A DNA stretch of 64,000 nucleotides from NCBI RefSeq assembly GCF_900112365.1, contig NZ_FOLQ01000005.1, positions 218,562 through 282,561 on the forward strand, in the 5' to 3' direction. Within the stretch, counting starts at the first letter, position 1. Every line of letters begins with the position of its first letter. Source of the stretch: Spirosoma endophyticum (GTDB lineage Bacteria > Bacteroidota > Bacteroidia > Cytophagales > Spirosomataceae). Shown here piece by piece: positions 8,604-16,591 of the stretch. Both the position numbers and the translations under genes were made by a program. The notes below the pieces were generated by a model. The model had not been told where the DNA came from, searched no databases, and saw only the letters and a program-made list of their open reading frames with translations.

Positions 8604-10588
8604 TGTGTATTAGTTGGAAAATTTATAATCAAATTAAGCGCCCCGTTTCGTCCCGGCAGTGCGTTTCGCTTCACACTAAACGCTAATGCATCAAATACGT
8701 TATTCACCTGTCCCTGAAGCCTGCCAGTTATAGGACCGACTTTCAGCGTACTTTCCAGAATGATATTCGTCAGTACGTTCCCCTTAAAAAACTGGCTATT
8801 GTCGAACGTAATATACCGCCGGGAGTTCGCCTGGGTTTGTACCGTCAGACGCATCCGGCCATGTTGCACATACGTATTGAGCGTACCCGTATGCTCTGGT
8901 ACGTAAGGTAATTGTTTGCCAACCACGTCCTGTGCATATGTATCATACGCCCGCTCCTGCGATGAACGGGTCAGAGCGTACCCAATGCGCAAACCCGCCC
9001 GCCAACCATTGCGGGCGTAGGTAAGCGTAGTAGCCAGTTCGCCACCACGCGCTACGACTAATTGCAGGTTTTCAACGTGATAATTATCCGTAGGATTCCA
9101 GTACGTCCAATTGTCTACCCGATTGCGATAGGCAGTTGCTTCAGCGTTCAGGCTAAGGTGATCGGAGAAAACAATCGTTGCCGCTAATCCCGCTTCGACA
9201 TTCAGGCCACTTTCGGGAAGCAGGTTCGGATTACCGAGGTCGATCCAGTAGCGCTCGTTGAGCGTTGGTACGCGGTAGCTCCGACTTACTGACCCTTTTG
9301 CCGTTAACGTTAGCCGACCGTGGTTTATAACCTGATATTCAGCGCCAACCGATGGCGTAATAGGTGGATTGAAATGCGTTACGAAGGCTTGCCGAAGATT
9401 CGCCGAAATCAGCCAGCGAGTCGTCTGAAAACGTAGCAACGCATATAAATCGCCCCGATCTTCCTGAATTAACTGCCCGCCGTAGCCGTCCGTTCGCGTT
9501 CGATAGTGCGACCACTCGCCACCAACTCTCAAATTTAAATGACTATTGATTTTGGCGGGTAGCAACGTAAACTCCCGCTCGACTCGACCAATGAAACGGT
9601 CCGTTGCGGTATGGCTTGGTTGGGTGAAATCGCCTTTGCCATAATCAATGACGTCACGAATCCACCCTAGTCGAACCGTTGCCTGATTACTTTCATACGT
9701 AGCAAGCAAGCGGGCTGACTGCGTACGCGTCCGTTCACGAGCAATAACATCCTGGGGGGCAAGAATCAGGTCATTGTCTGTCAGCCAGGCATTTACCGAG
9801 ACTTGCTTGCCGCTTTTGTGCAGAAAATAAAGATCCTGTACGAATCCACGCTGGGCATTGGTCGATTGCTCTACGAAATAATTGCGTCGTTCGGTATACG
9901 GGTACTCATTATTGAGCTTGTTTCGATACGCAAATGTCTTCCCCGCTAATTTCCAGTTCTGGCCTAACGCCGAAGCGTATCGTATGCCCATCTGTGTGTT
10001 ATTGTTTCGAAAGGAAGCCAGTTGCTGACCAAACGTTACGTTGATGCCCGGCTGCCAAACGGGGCTGCTACCTAAAAGCACGCTCCCACCCACAGCATCG
10101 GAGCCAACAACACTGGCCGAAGAACCGTACTGAACCGCCATCCGGTCGAAGCCAGCAACCGGGAGTGTTGAAAAATCCGTTTGGCCAAGGTTAGGCTGAT
10201 TGATATTGATGCCATTCCAGAGAACGGCCGTGTGGTTGGCCGAGGTACCTCGAAACGAAACCGTCGCTAGCTGACCAGGGCCGTAATTTTTAAACGCCAG
10301 TGGCGTATTGAACGCCAGCAGATCGGTTAATGAACCAAATCGAAACTGGAGAAGCGTGGCCGAGTCGATACGTTGCAATTTCTGCCCCGCCAGAAATCGC
10401 TCGGGCGCAATGGCCCGCACCGTCACCAAGGACAGCGACACAACTTGTCCTGCGTGAGCCTGTCTAGTCACTAACGTATCACTTTGGGCGTAACTAATAC
10501 GTCCATGTAACAGGCTGACAGACAGACTCAAAACGCACCACCAAAGGGCTTGCTTTCCCAATATCAATGAAAAATAACTATACTCCAA
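8600..10588 (-). CDS. btuB: TonB-dependent outer-membrane receptor for cobalamin (BtuB-like)
   Basis: A 662-residue TonB-dependent receptor. After the signal sequence (hydrophobic ALWWCVLSLSVSLL, cut near SYAQ) comes a plug with VSFRGTSANHTAVLWNGI and GSSASVVGSDAVGGSVLL, then a 22-strand-type barrel ending in FPTNTQ. No ATG is available in frame before the signal sequence: a stop lies four codons upstream, so the start is TTG at 10588 (or one of two TTG codons just downstream). A cobalamin riboswitch lies 60 bases upstream, which identifies the likely ligand as B12 or a related corrinoid. The next gene is a BtuG-like lipoprotein with an ATGA overlap. Confidence 0.82.
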   Translation of the reverse strand: MEYSYFSLILGKQALWWCVLSLSVSLLHGRISYAQSDTLVTRQAHAGQVVSLSLVTVRAIAPERFLAGQKLQRIDSATLLQFRFGSLTDLLAFNTPLAFKNYGPGQLATVSFRGTSANHTAVLWNGININQPNLGQTDFSTLPVAGFDRMAVQYGSSASVVGSDAVGGSVLLGSSPVWQPGINVTFGQQLASFRNNNTQMGIRYASALGQNWKLAGKTFAYRNKLNNEYPYTERRNYFVEQSTNAQRGFVQDLYFLHKSGKQVSVNAWLTDNDLILAPQDVIARERTRTQSARLLATYESNQATVRLGWIRDVIDYGKGDFTQPSHTATDRFIGRVEREFTLLPAKINSHLNLRVGGEWSHYRTRTDGYGGQLIQEDRGDLYALLRFQTTRWLISANLRQAFVTHFNPPITPSVGAEYQVINHGRLTLTAKGSVSRSYRVPTLNERYWIDLGNPNLLPESGLNVEAGLAATIVFSDHLSLNAEATAYRNRVDNWTYWNPTDNYHVENLQLVVARGGELATTLTYARNGWRAGLRIGYALTRSSQERAYDTYAQDVVGKQLPYVPEHTGTLNTYVQHGRMRLTVQTQANSRRYITFDNSQFFKGNVLTNIILESTLKVGPITGRLQGQVNNVFDALAFSVKRNALPGRNGALNLIINFPTNTQ

Positions 10589-10622
10589 AACGCTGGATTA
10601 CCCAATCGCTACGTTGACGCAT
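10578..10622 (-). CDS. Possible 14-codon leader ORF between riboswitch and receptor start
   Basis: ATG at 10620-10622 opens a frame MRQRSDWVIQRFGV that stops at 10578-10580, overlapping the TTG start of the receptor (10588) in another frame. A GGAGG stands only two bases upstream of the ATG, and both are inside the hairpin at 10613-10644. Translation of it could couple to the receptor, or it may be chance. There is no homology to support a function for the peptide. Confidence 0.3.
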   Translation of the reverse strand: MRQRSDWVIQRFGV

Positions 10623-10644
10623 TTCCTCCGAATGCGCTATCAAC
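10613..10644 (-). promoter_or_regulatory. Expression-platform hairpin of the cobalamin riboswitch
   Basis: On the minus strand GTTGA-TAG-CGCATT pairs with AATGCG-TCAAC, an 11-bp stem with a 3-base bulge; the loop CGGAGGA holds the only GGAGG in the leader. It begins 12 bases after the B12 box (10656-10672). No U-run follows, so control is more likely at translation initiation than by termination. Confidence 0.55.
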
Positions 10645-10649
10645 TGACG

Positions 10650-10850
10650 GTTATCGGCAGGTCTCCTGGCTTGTCTCATCGGTTCTGGCCTTCCCACACT
10701 AGACTTAGTGCAGTGGCAATGTAGATTGACCCGACTTTGGTAAGAGACGTACAGTTGCGGGGACAGCTTTGTCTTTTCGCCACATTTGCGGTTCGACAAC
10801 TTCCCTTTTAAGCCACGAAAGCTGCTATGAAGCTGCATCAGGCACCGAGA
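10650..10850 (-). promoter_or_regulatory. Cobalamin (adenosylcobalamin-class) riboswitch aptamer
   Basis: Read on the minus strand, the region contains the conserved blocks of the cobalamin riboswitch in order: TTAAAAGGGAA (about 10801-10811), GCTGTCCCCGCAACTGTA (about 10749-10767), GCCACTG and GGGAAGG (about 10690-10716), and the B12 box AAGCCAGGAGACCTGCC (10656-10672). It heads the btuB-btuG unit, as in many Bacteroidota. A long reading frame across it is non-coding by this interpretation. Confidence 0.93.
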
Positions 10851-10858
10851 ACTCAGGA

Positions 10859-10866
10859 CAAAGGTA
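10859..10866 (-). promoter_or_regulatory. Bacteroidota-type -7 element for the riboswitch transcript
   Basis: TACCTTTG on the minus strand fits the TAnnTTTG consensus and lies immediately upstream of the aptamer, giving a start near 10853. No good TTG was seen at -33. Confidence 0.6.
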
Positions 10867-10997
10867 AAGGAATTCGCGGAGTTTTGTCACGTGTTCAGCC
10901 AGGAGTATTGATCGAAACCTACGCAACGACGACTATGGTATGATTGCTATTGTTATTTTTAGCTTTCGCTACATTTATAGTCATTACCAAAAACTCC

Positions 10998-11768
10998 ATG
11001 AATCAATCACTCTGGTCGCTGAGCGGCCAATACGCCCTTGTAACAGGTGGCACAAAAGGCATTGGCGAAGCCATCGTTCGGCAATTTCTCGATCTCGGTG
11101 CGGCCGTTTTCATCGTGGCCCGCGATAATGAACGTTTGCAGCAACAACTAGCCAGCTACCAGCAGCAGGGTCATACGGTAGCGGGTATAGCCGCTGACAT
11201 TAGCCAGCCGGACGTAGCCACTCAGGTTATTGAGGTCGTAAAAGCAACCTGGGGCAGACTGGATATTCTGGTCAACAACGCCGGAACCAACATTCGAAAG
11301 CCCACCGTCGATTACAGCCCAGCCGAGTATGAGCATATTTTGAATACGAATCTTCGCTCGGCTTATGAACTGAGTCAGAGAGCCCATCCACTGTTGAAAT
11401 CGTCGGGCAATGGAAAAGTTGTTTTTGTCTCGTCGGTATCCGGACTGGCGCATACCAGCAGTGGTTCGCTTTATGGCATGACCAAAGCCGCGATGCTGCA
11501 ACTCACTCGTAATCTGGCCGTTGAATGGGCGCCCGACAGCATTCGTGTCAACGCCGTAGCGCCCTGGTACATCAATACACCGCTAGCCACGCCCGTGCTA
11601 ACGAATCCCGAAAAATTAGCGGGCATCCTGAAACGAACCCCCATGAACCGCATCGGCGAAGCAGACGAAGTGGCCTCTGTCGTTTCATTTTTTAGTATGC
11701 CCGCATCGGGTTACGTCACTGGCCAAACGATTTCTGTTGATGGCGGTTTGATGGCCTGGGCGTTTTAA
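10998..11768 (+). CDS. SDR family oxidoreductase, tropinone reductase-like
   Basis: A 256-residue classical short-chain dehydrogenase starting at ATG 10998; a longer frame from 10944 would add a hydrophobic stretch foreign to the family. The NAD(P)-binding motif TGGTKGIG is at residues 16-23, NNAG at 93-96, the catalytic serine at S146 or S147, and Y159 with K163 in YGMTK. The segment [13 protein letters not shown] resembles the tropinone reductase-like group, here of unknown substrate. Cytoplasmic. Its stop codon overlaps, tail to tail, the stop codon of the next gene on the other strand. Confidence 0.9.
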   Translation: MNQSLWSLSGQYALVTGGTKGIGEAIVRQFLDLGAAVFIVARDNERLQQQLASYQQQGHTVAGIAADISQPDVATQVIEVVKATWGRLDILVNNAGTNIRKPTVDYSPAEYEHILNTNLRSAYELSQRAHPLLKSSGNGKVVFVSSVSGLAHTSSGSLYGMTKAAMLQLTRNLAVEWAPDSIRVNAVAPWYINTPLATPVLTNPEKLAGILKRTPMNRIGEADEVASVVSFFSMPASGYVTGQTISVDGGLMAWAF

Positions 11769-12709
11769 AGACCGGCCACCATCTCTTTCATCTTCGTCAT
11801 GGCCGTTTTCGTGACGGTCAACGCATCCTGCGCGTAATAATTTTTGTTGAATACCTCCAGTGACAACACAATAGGCTGATCAGTACGTTTGATGAGTTTC
11901 AACGTATCGCGAATGGGAGCAACACCATCACCGGGAAACACCCGGTCGGCGTCGGTAATTTTTTCGCGGGTGAAATCTGCGGTATAATCGTTGACGTGAA
12001 ATACTTCAATGGCTGGTTTACCTACCAATGGCAAACTAACCGAGCCAGAACCGCCTTTGTAGAGATGGTAAATATCCAGCAACACCCGCGCCGATGGGTG
12101 GCCGCTTTCGATAGCAACAAACATAACTTCTCCCAGGCGACTCAAATTGGGAGAAAAGCCCCATAATTCTAATTGAGGTACAACGCCCGTTTTGTCGCCC
12201 AACTCCAGAATAGCCCGGTACCGTTCGGCAGCTTTATATAAATCAATTTTAGGGCTGGTCGGTGTTTGTGCACCTATAGGCGGGGTAGCTACGCGCTTAC
12301 AACCTACCTCGGCCAGCATCCCCATCTCACCTTTAAGTTGCTCAAGTCCCTTAGTGCGAGCAGCCTCATCGTCAATAATCCAGGGAGCGAAACCAATAGC
12401 ATTTTCAACCTTTATACCATTATCCGCCAGAACTTTACGGGCATCTGCGGTGGTAGCTCCGGTTTTCAGATACGTCTGCAGTGTCTCAACCCAGATTTCA
12501 ACCGATCGAAATCCTGCTTTAGAAGCGGCTTCTAACTCCTTTACGAATCCGAGTTTTTGCCCCCGAATTGTGCTCATGTTCAGGCAAAGCGTAAAGGGTG
12601 ACTGAGCACTTGGCGCAGGCATAGCGTTCAGTGAATTTGGAGAAAGTGATGCACCCACTGAGGCAGTCAGGGCAGCCAACGTCTGGCGACGAGTTATGGA
12701 TTGAGACAT
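11765..12709 (-). CDS. Exported TIM-barrel sugar isomerase/epimerase-like protein
   Basis: A 314-residue xylose isomerase-like barrel with an N-terminal export signal containing twin arginines (TRRQTLAA). Barrel signatures are [32 protein letters not shown] with D and H metal-ligand candidates, IEVFHVNDY and [11 protein letters not shown]. It is related only in fold and general family to the other exported barrel at 200-1150. Its substrate is unknown; exported members accompany oxidative sugar pathways. It shares four bases (TTAA) with the SDR stop codon on the opposite strand. Confidence 0.78.
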   Translation of the reverse strand: MSQSITRRQTLAALTASVGASLSPNSLNAMPAPSAQSPFTLCLNMSTIRGQKLGFVKELEAASKAGFRSVEIWVETLQTYLKTGATTADARKVLADNGIKVENAIGFAPWIIDDEAARTKGLEQLKGEMGMLAEVGCKRVATPPIGAQTPTSPKIDLYKAAERYRAILELGDKTGVVPQLELWGFSPNLSRLGEVMFVAIESGHPSARVLLDIYHLYKGGSGSVSLPLVGKPAIEVFHVNDYTADFTREKITDADRVFPGDGVAPIRDTLKLIKRTDQPIVLSLEVFNKNYYAQDALTVTKTAMTKMKEMVAGL

Positions 12710-12802
12710 AAACGATAAAAAAATTCAGGCGATTATCTAGATTTACACACCTTTGGTAAATCAGAAAATCGCCTAAACCTACTTACTCTATTTGGGGAAA
12801 GT

Positions 12803-12836
12803 TGATTAAACTGATCATTCAAGACCAGTTTAATCA
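12803..12836. terminator. Hairpin downstream of prfB
   Basis: TGATTAAACTG (12803-12813) pairs exactly with CAGTTTAATCA (12826-12836), 12-base loop. It is AT-rich, without a clear T-run, so terminator strength is uncertain. Confidence 0.45.
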
Positions 12837-12880
12837 GTGCTCTTTCATCACGCAAAAAATAGCGTTGATCATGTAGCCTG

Positions 12881-13958
12881 TTACTCCTGTTCCAGCAAAA
12901 ATGCTTTGATGAACGGGTCAATATCGCCATCTAGTACAGCCTCTGTATTAGATGTCTGGTAGCCTGTGCGATGGTCTTTCACACGTCGGTCATCCAGCAC
13001 GTATGAGCGTATCTGCGACCCCCACTCTATTTTCTGCTTACTGGCTTCCACTTCAGCACGGGCTGCATTACGTTTCTGTACTTCAATCTCATATAATTTG
13101 GATTTCAGCAGGCGTATGGCCACTTCTTTGTTTTGCAACTGACTACGTTCCTGCTGACACTCAATGATCAGGCCGGATGGTTTGTGTTTCAGACGTACCG
13201 CCGTTTCAACTTTGTTTACGTTCTGACCACCAGCGCCACCCGAACGGAACGTATCCCAATCAATATCGGCCGGATTAACTTCAATATTAATGGTATCATC
13301 GACCAAGGGATACGCATACACGGAAGCAAAGGAGGTATGGCGACGGGCGTTAGAATCAAAAGGCGAAATACGTACCAATCGGTGGACACCATTCTCGGAT
13401 TTCAGGAATCCATAGGCAAGTGGTCCGTCTACTTCAATCGTTGCCGATTTGATACCGGCAGTGTCACCGTCCTGATAATCAACCTGTTTCAAACCATACC
13501 CGTGCTTTTCAGCCCAGCGCATGTACATGCGATAGAGCATATCGGCCCAGTCCTGGCTTTCGGTACCACCTGCTCCGGCATTGATTTCGAGAACCGCGCT
13601 AAGCTGATCCTCTTCATTACCAAGCATTTTTTTGAGTTCGAGATCTTCGAGCGTGGCCGTAACCTTGCCACCTTCCTGGTCTACTTCGTCTTCGGACACG
13701 TCGCCCGCTTCGTAAAATTCGAACAGCGTTTCGAGATCACCGAACTGACTATTTAGTTTTTCGTACCCGGTTGTCCAGCCTTTTAAGGTGCGAACCTGCT
13801 TCATTACCCCCTCGGCGCGGGCGGCATCGGTCCAGAATTCTGGCTGAAAGGTTTGCTGTTCGAGTTCAGCTAATTGTTCTTTCTTATTATCGTAGTCAAA
13901 GATACCCCCTCAGGGCCTCTACTCTGGCTCTCAAGTCGGTCAACTGGTCGGTTGTCAT
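12881..13958 (-). CDS. prfB: Peptide chain release factor 2 with programmed +1 frameshift
   Basis: RF2 releases peptides at UAA and UGA. The gene is in two frames. The zero frame starts at ATG 13956-13958 and runs 20 codons to an in-frame TGA at 13896-13898; a +1 shift at CTT-TGA-C enters the long frame, which continues from GAC (13895-13897) to 12881. The joined product has 358 residues, normal for RF2. The long frame contains the stop-codon-recognition tripeptide SPF ([11 protein letters not shown]) and the catalytic GGQ in [13 protein letters not shown]. The frameshift lets RF2 control its own synthesis: when RF2 is low the ribosome shifts. Annotation from the internal ATG at 13804 would lose 51 residues. 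A Bacteroidota promoter element lies at 14027-14034. Confidence 0.96.
13895..13910 (-). other. prfB: Programmed +1 frameshift site of prfB
   Basis: On the minus strand the site reads AGGGGGTATCTTTGAC: an internal Shine-Dalgarno-like AGGGGG, three bases' spacing, the slippery CTT codon, the TGA stop and C. It is the same string as the E. coli prfB site. Confidence 0.95.
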
Positions 13959-14026
13959 GAACTTGTCGTACTGGTTAATTTATAGGTTTACTGTTCCCCA
14001 GCCACCGTGAATAGCTTTGAGAACGA

Positions 14027-14034
14027 CAAAGATA
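14027..14034 (-). promoter_or_regulatory. Candidate promoter element for prfB
   Basis: TATCTTTG on the minus strand matches TAnnTTTG and is about 70 bases upstream of the prfB ATG. No convincing -33 TTG. Confidence 0.5.
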
Positions 14035-14142
14035 GAACAAAAGAAAGCGGCTTCCCGGTTTCCGGTATGTATGGGCAACTACAACTGACCGGCAACTGAT
14101 AGCGTCGTAGAAGATGAAAGCCCCGGAATCAACTTTTCAGCC

Positions 14143-14150
14143 TACCTTTG
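14143..14150 (+). promoter_or_regulatory. Candidate promoter element for lpdA
   Basis: TACCTTTG matches TAnnTTTG and lies 69 bases upstream of the lpdA ATG, divergent from the prfB element. No clear -33 TTG. Confidence 0.5.
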
Positions 14151-14218
14151 CGTTCTCTTTTTAGACGTTCTCTAAGAGGATTCAAGATTATTCATTTTAC
14201 TAATTCATTCATTAACTA

Positions 14219-15619
14219 ATGGCTTCACAGTACGATGTAATCGTTGTGGGTAGCGGGCCGGGCGGCTATGTAGCTGCTATCCGGGCGTCGCAATTGGGTC
14301 TGAAAACGGCCGTCATTGAGCGCGAAAGCCTCGGCGGCATTTGTCTGAACTGGGGTTGTATTCCAACCAAAGCCCTGCTGAAATCAGCGCAGGTTTTTGA
14401 ATATATCAAGCACTCTGCCGACTATGGTATCACCGTTTCGGGCGAGTCGAAAGCCGATTTTCCGGGTGTTATCAAACGGAGCCGGGGCGTTGCCGATAGC
14501 ATGAGCAAAGGCGTTCAATTTCTGATGAAAAAGAACAAAATTGATGTTATCAATGGTTTCGGCAAAGTGAAAGCAGGCAAAAAGGTCGAAGTGACCGCTG
14601 CCGATGGCAACGTCACGGAGTATGAAGCTAAGCACATCATCATTGCTACCGGCGGCCGTGCCCGCGCCTTGCCAAGTGTCCCCATTGATGGCACCAAAGT
14701 GATCGAGTACCGTAAGGCCATGTCGCTCGAAAAACGGCCCGATACGATGCTCGTTATTGGCTCTGGTGCCATTGGCGTCGAATTCGCTTACGTGTACTCA
14801 AGCATGGGTACGAAGGTGACTATCATCGAATTCCTGCCGAACGTAGTACCCGTTGAAGATGAGGACATCTCGAAAGAGCTGGCTAAACAATATAAAAAAC
14901 TGGGTATTGACATCTATACCAAGTCTGAAGTAACGAAAGTAGATACCAGCGGCAGTGGCTGCAAAGTGTTCGTAAAGACACCCGATGGCGAAAAAACCTT
15001 CGATGTTGATATCGTCTTATCAGCCGCTGGTGTTGTCGCTAACATCGAGAATATCGGTCTGGAAGAGTTGGGCATCGCCGTTGATCGGGGTAAAATCGTA
15101 ACGGATGATTACTACCGGACCAATGTTGAAGGCTACTACGCTATTGGCGACGTCACGAAAGGCCAGGCTCTGGCACACGTAGCATCGGCCGAAGCGATCA
15201 TCTGTGTAGAGAAGATTGCCGGTGTGGCCCACGTCGAACCCCTGAATTATAACAACATTCCGGGCTGTACGTATTGCACACCCGAAATCGCGTCGGTTGG
15301 GTACACTGAAAAAGCAGCCCGTGAAGCTGGCTATGAGCTTAAAGTGGGCAAATTCCCATTCTCGGCATCGGGTAAAGCCAAAGCTGCCGGTACGCCGGAA
15401 GGCTTCGTTAAAGTTATTTTCGATGCTAAATACGGCGAGTTCTTAGGCGCTCACTTCATCGGAAACAACGTAACCGAAATGATCGCCGAAGTCGTGACAG
15501 CCCGCCGGCTGGAAACAACCGGTGAAGAAATTTTGAAAGCTGTTCATCCTCACCCAACCATGTCGGAAGCTATCAAAGATGCAACCGAAGCAGCTTACGG
15601 CGAAGCCATTCACCTGTAG
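14219..15619 (+). CDS. lpdA: Dihydrolipoyl dehydrogenase (E3)
   Basis: A 466-residue flavoprotein that reoxidises dihydrolipoamide with NAD+ for the 2-oxoacid dehydrogenase complexes and glycine cleavage. The FAD motif GSGPGG is at residues 11-16, the redox disulfide is C42-C47 in GGICLNWGCIPTKALL, a second nucleotide-binding motif GSGAIGVEF follows in the NAD domain, and the C-terminal dimerisation domain ends with the active-site HPHPTMSEA (His near 445, Glu 450). Length and motifs are normal. It stands alone, without E1 or E2 genes nearby, with its own promoter candidate and a rho-independent terminator. Confidence 0.96.
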   Translation: MASQYDVIVVGSGPGGYVAAIRASQLGLKTAVIERESLGGICLNWGCIPTKALLKSAQVFEYIKHSADYGITVSGESKADFPGVIKRSRGVADSMSKGVQFLMKKNKIDVINGFGKVKAGKKVEVTAADGNVTEYEAKHIIIATGGRARALPSVPIDGTKVIEYRKAMSLEKRPDTMLVIGSGAIGVEFAYVYSSMGTKVTIIEFLPNVVPVEDEDISKELAKQYKKLGIDIYTKSEVTKVDTSGSGCKVFVKTPDGEKTFDVDIVLSAAGVVANIENIGLEELGIAVDRGKIVTDDYYRTNVEGYYAIGDVTKGQALAHVASAEAIICVEKIAGVAHVEPLNYNNIPGCTYCTPEIASVGYTEKAAREAGYELKVGKFPFSASGKAKAAGTPEGFVKVIFDAKYGEFLGAHFIGNNVTEMIAEVVTARRLETTGEEILKAVHPHPTMSEAIKDATEAAYGEAIHL

Positions 15620-15649
15620 TTTTCGCTCGATACACGAATAAATTAATGG

Positions 15650-15692
15650 CCGCCAGTCTGGAACGTAGCGTTTTGGGCTGGCGGTTATTTTT
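15650..15692 (+). terminator. Rho-independent terminator of lpdA
   Basis: CCGCCAG (15650-15656) pairs with CTGGCGG (15678-15684), followed by TTATTTTT. It lies 31 bases after the lpdA stop. Confidence 0.8.
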
Positions 15693-15707
15693 AGTCGGCC
15701 AGAATCG

Positions 15708-16448
15708 CTACTTCAAAATTTTCCAGTGCGTCAACCCAATTTTTGTAAAGAAATAGAGGAACGAGGTCCGAAGAACACCGAGGCCATAGATCGAACTGCG
15801 TTTGAAGTTGATGGACGATGCTTCGTCGAAATACTTGGTTGGGCAGGTAACTTCGCCAATTTCATAGCCCTTATAAAAAATCTGGGCGATCATTTCGTTG
15901 TCGAAAATGAAATCGTCGGAGTTGTGCGTGAAATCCAGACTACGTAGCACTTCGCCCGAAAATGCCCGATAACCCGTGTGATACTCAGACAGTTTCTGAT
16001 TCATAAGTATGTTCTGCGTAAGCGTCAGAAACCGGTTAGCAATGTACTTATACATCGGCATACCGCCTTTCAAAGCGCCTTTCCCCAAAATCCGTGAGGC
16101 AAATACCACCGGATATAGCCCATTACCAATGATTGTGATAATGGCAGGTAGCAGCAACGGTGTGTATTGGTAGTCTGGGTGAAGCATGACCACAATATCA
16201 CCCCCAAGTTCAAGGGCTTTGGCGTAGCAGGTTTTCTGATTACCACCGTAACCTTTATTTCTATCATGGCGAATCACATGCCGGATACCCAATTGGCGGG
16301 CTACCTCAACGGTGTTATCGGGGCTGGCGTCGTCTACAAGTATGACTTCGTCTACTAAATCGAACGGAATTTCACGATACGTACGCTCCAGCGTTAGTGC
16401 TGCCCGGTAGGCTGGCATCACTACAATCACTTTTTTGTTATTAAACAT
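15708..16448 (-). CDS. Glycosyltransferase family 2, dolichol-phosphate-mannose synthase-like
   Basis: A 246-residue GT2 enzyme with the GT-A fold: VIVVMPAYRAALTLERTY at the N-terminus, the nucleotide-binding VDDASPDNT (about residues 38-46), the HDRNKGYGGNQKTCY segment, and MLHPDYQY as the acidic metal-binding motif. The group transfers a sugar from a nucleotide sugar to a polyprenyl phosphate or glycan. There is no long C-terminal membrane domain, so it is a soluble or peripheral form. The promoter is so close to the ATG that the mRNA is probably leaderless. Confidence 0.88.
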   Translation of the reverse strand: MFNNKKVIVVMPAYRAALTLERTYREIPFDLVDEVILVDDASPDNTVEVARQLGIRHVIRHDRNKGYGGNQKTCYAKALELGGDIVVMLHPDYQYTPLLLPAIITIIGNGLYPVVFASRILGKGALKGGMPMYKYIANRFLTLTQNILMNQKLSEYHTGYRAFSGEVLRSLDFTHNSDDFIFDNEMIAQIFYKGYEIGEVTCPTKYFDEASSINFKRSSIYGLGVLRTSFLYFFTKIGLTHWKILK

Positions 16449-16452
16449 GGGG

Positions 16453-16483
16453 CAAAATTAAGAGGTCGATGCCACTATGCCAA
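16453..16483 (-). promoter_or_regulatory. Complete Bacteroidota promoter directly before the GT2 start
   Basis: On the minus strand TTG (16481-16483), 20 bases, then TAATTTTG (16453-16460): an exact fit to TTG-N19-21-TAnnTTTG. Only CCCC separates it from the ATG, so transcription should start at or next to the start codon. Confidence 0.65.
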
Positions 16484-16525
16484 TAAAATTGACAACTGAA
16501 ACCGATTCCTTCGCCATATTGGGCG

Positions 16526-16533
16526 TAGATTTG
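16526..16533 (+). promoter_or_regulatory. Candidate promoter element for the TerC gene
   Basis: TAGATTTG matches TAnnTTTG, 58 bases upstream of the chosen ATG at 16592; no TTG at -33. Confidence 0.4.
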
Positions 16534-16591
16534 TTGTTTAACTTACCATATAATCCAATTTGAGGCTTAATTGCCTGTCCACTTATTAGTT

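Noticed and set aside
10578..10838. Open reading frame of 86 codons on the minus strand across the riboswitch
   Set aside because: The region contains all conserved blocks of the cobalamin aptamer; only the last 14 codons after the hairpin ATG are considered as a possible leader peptide.
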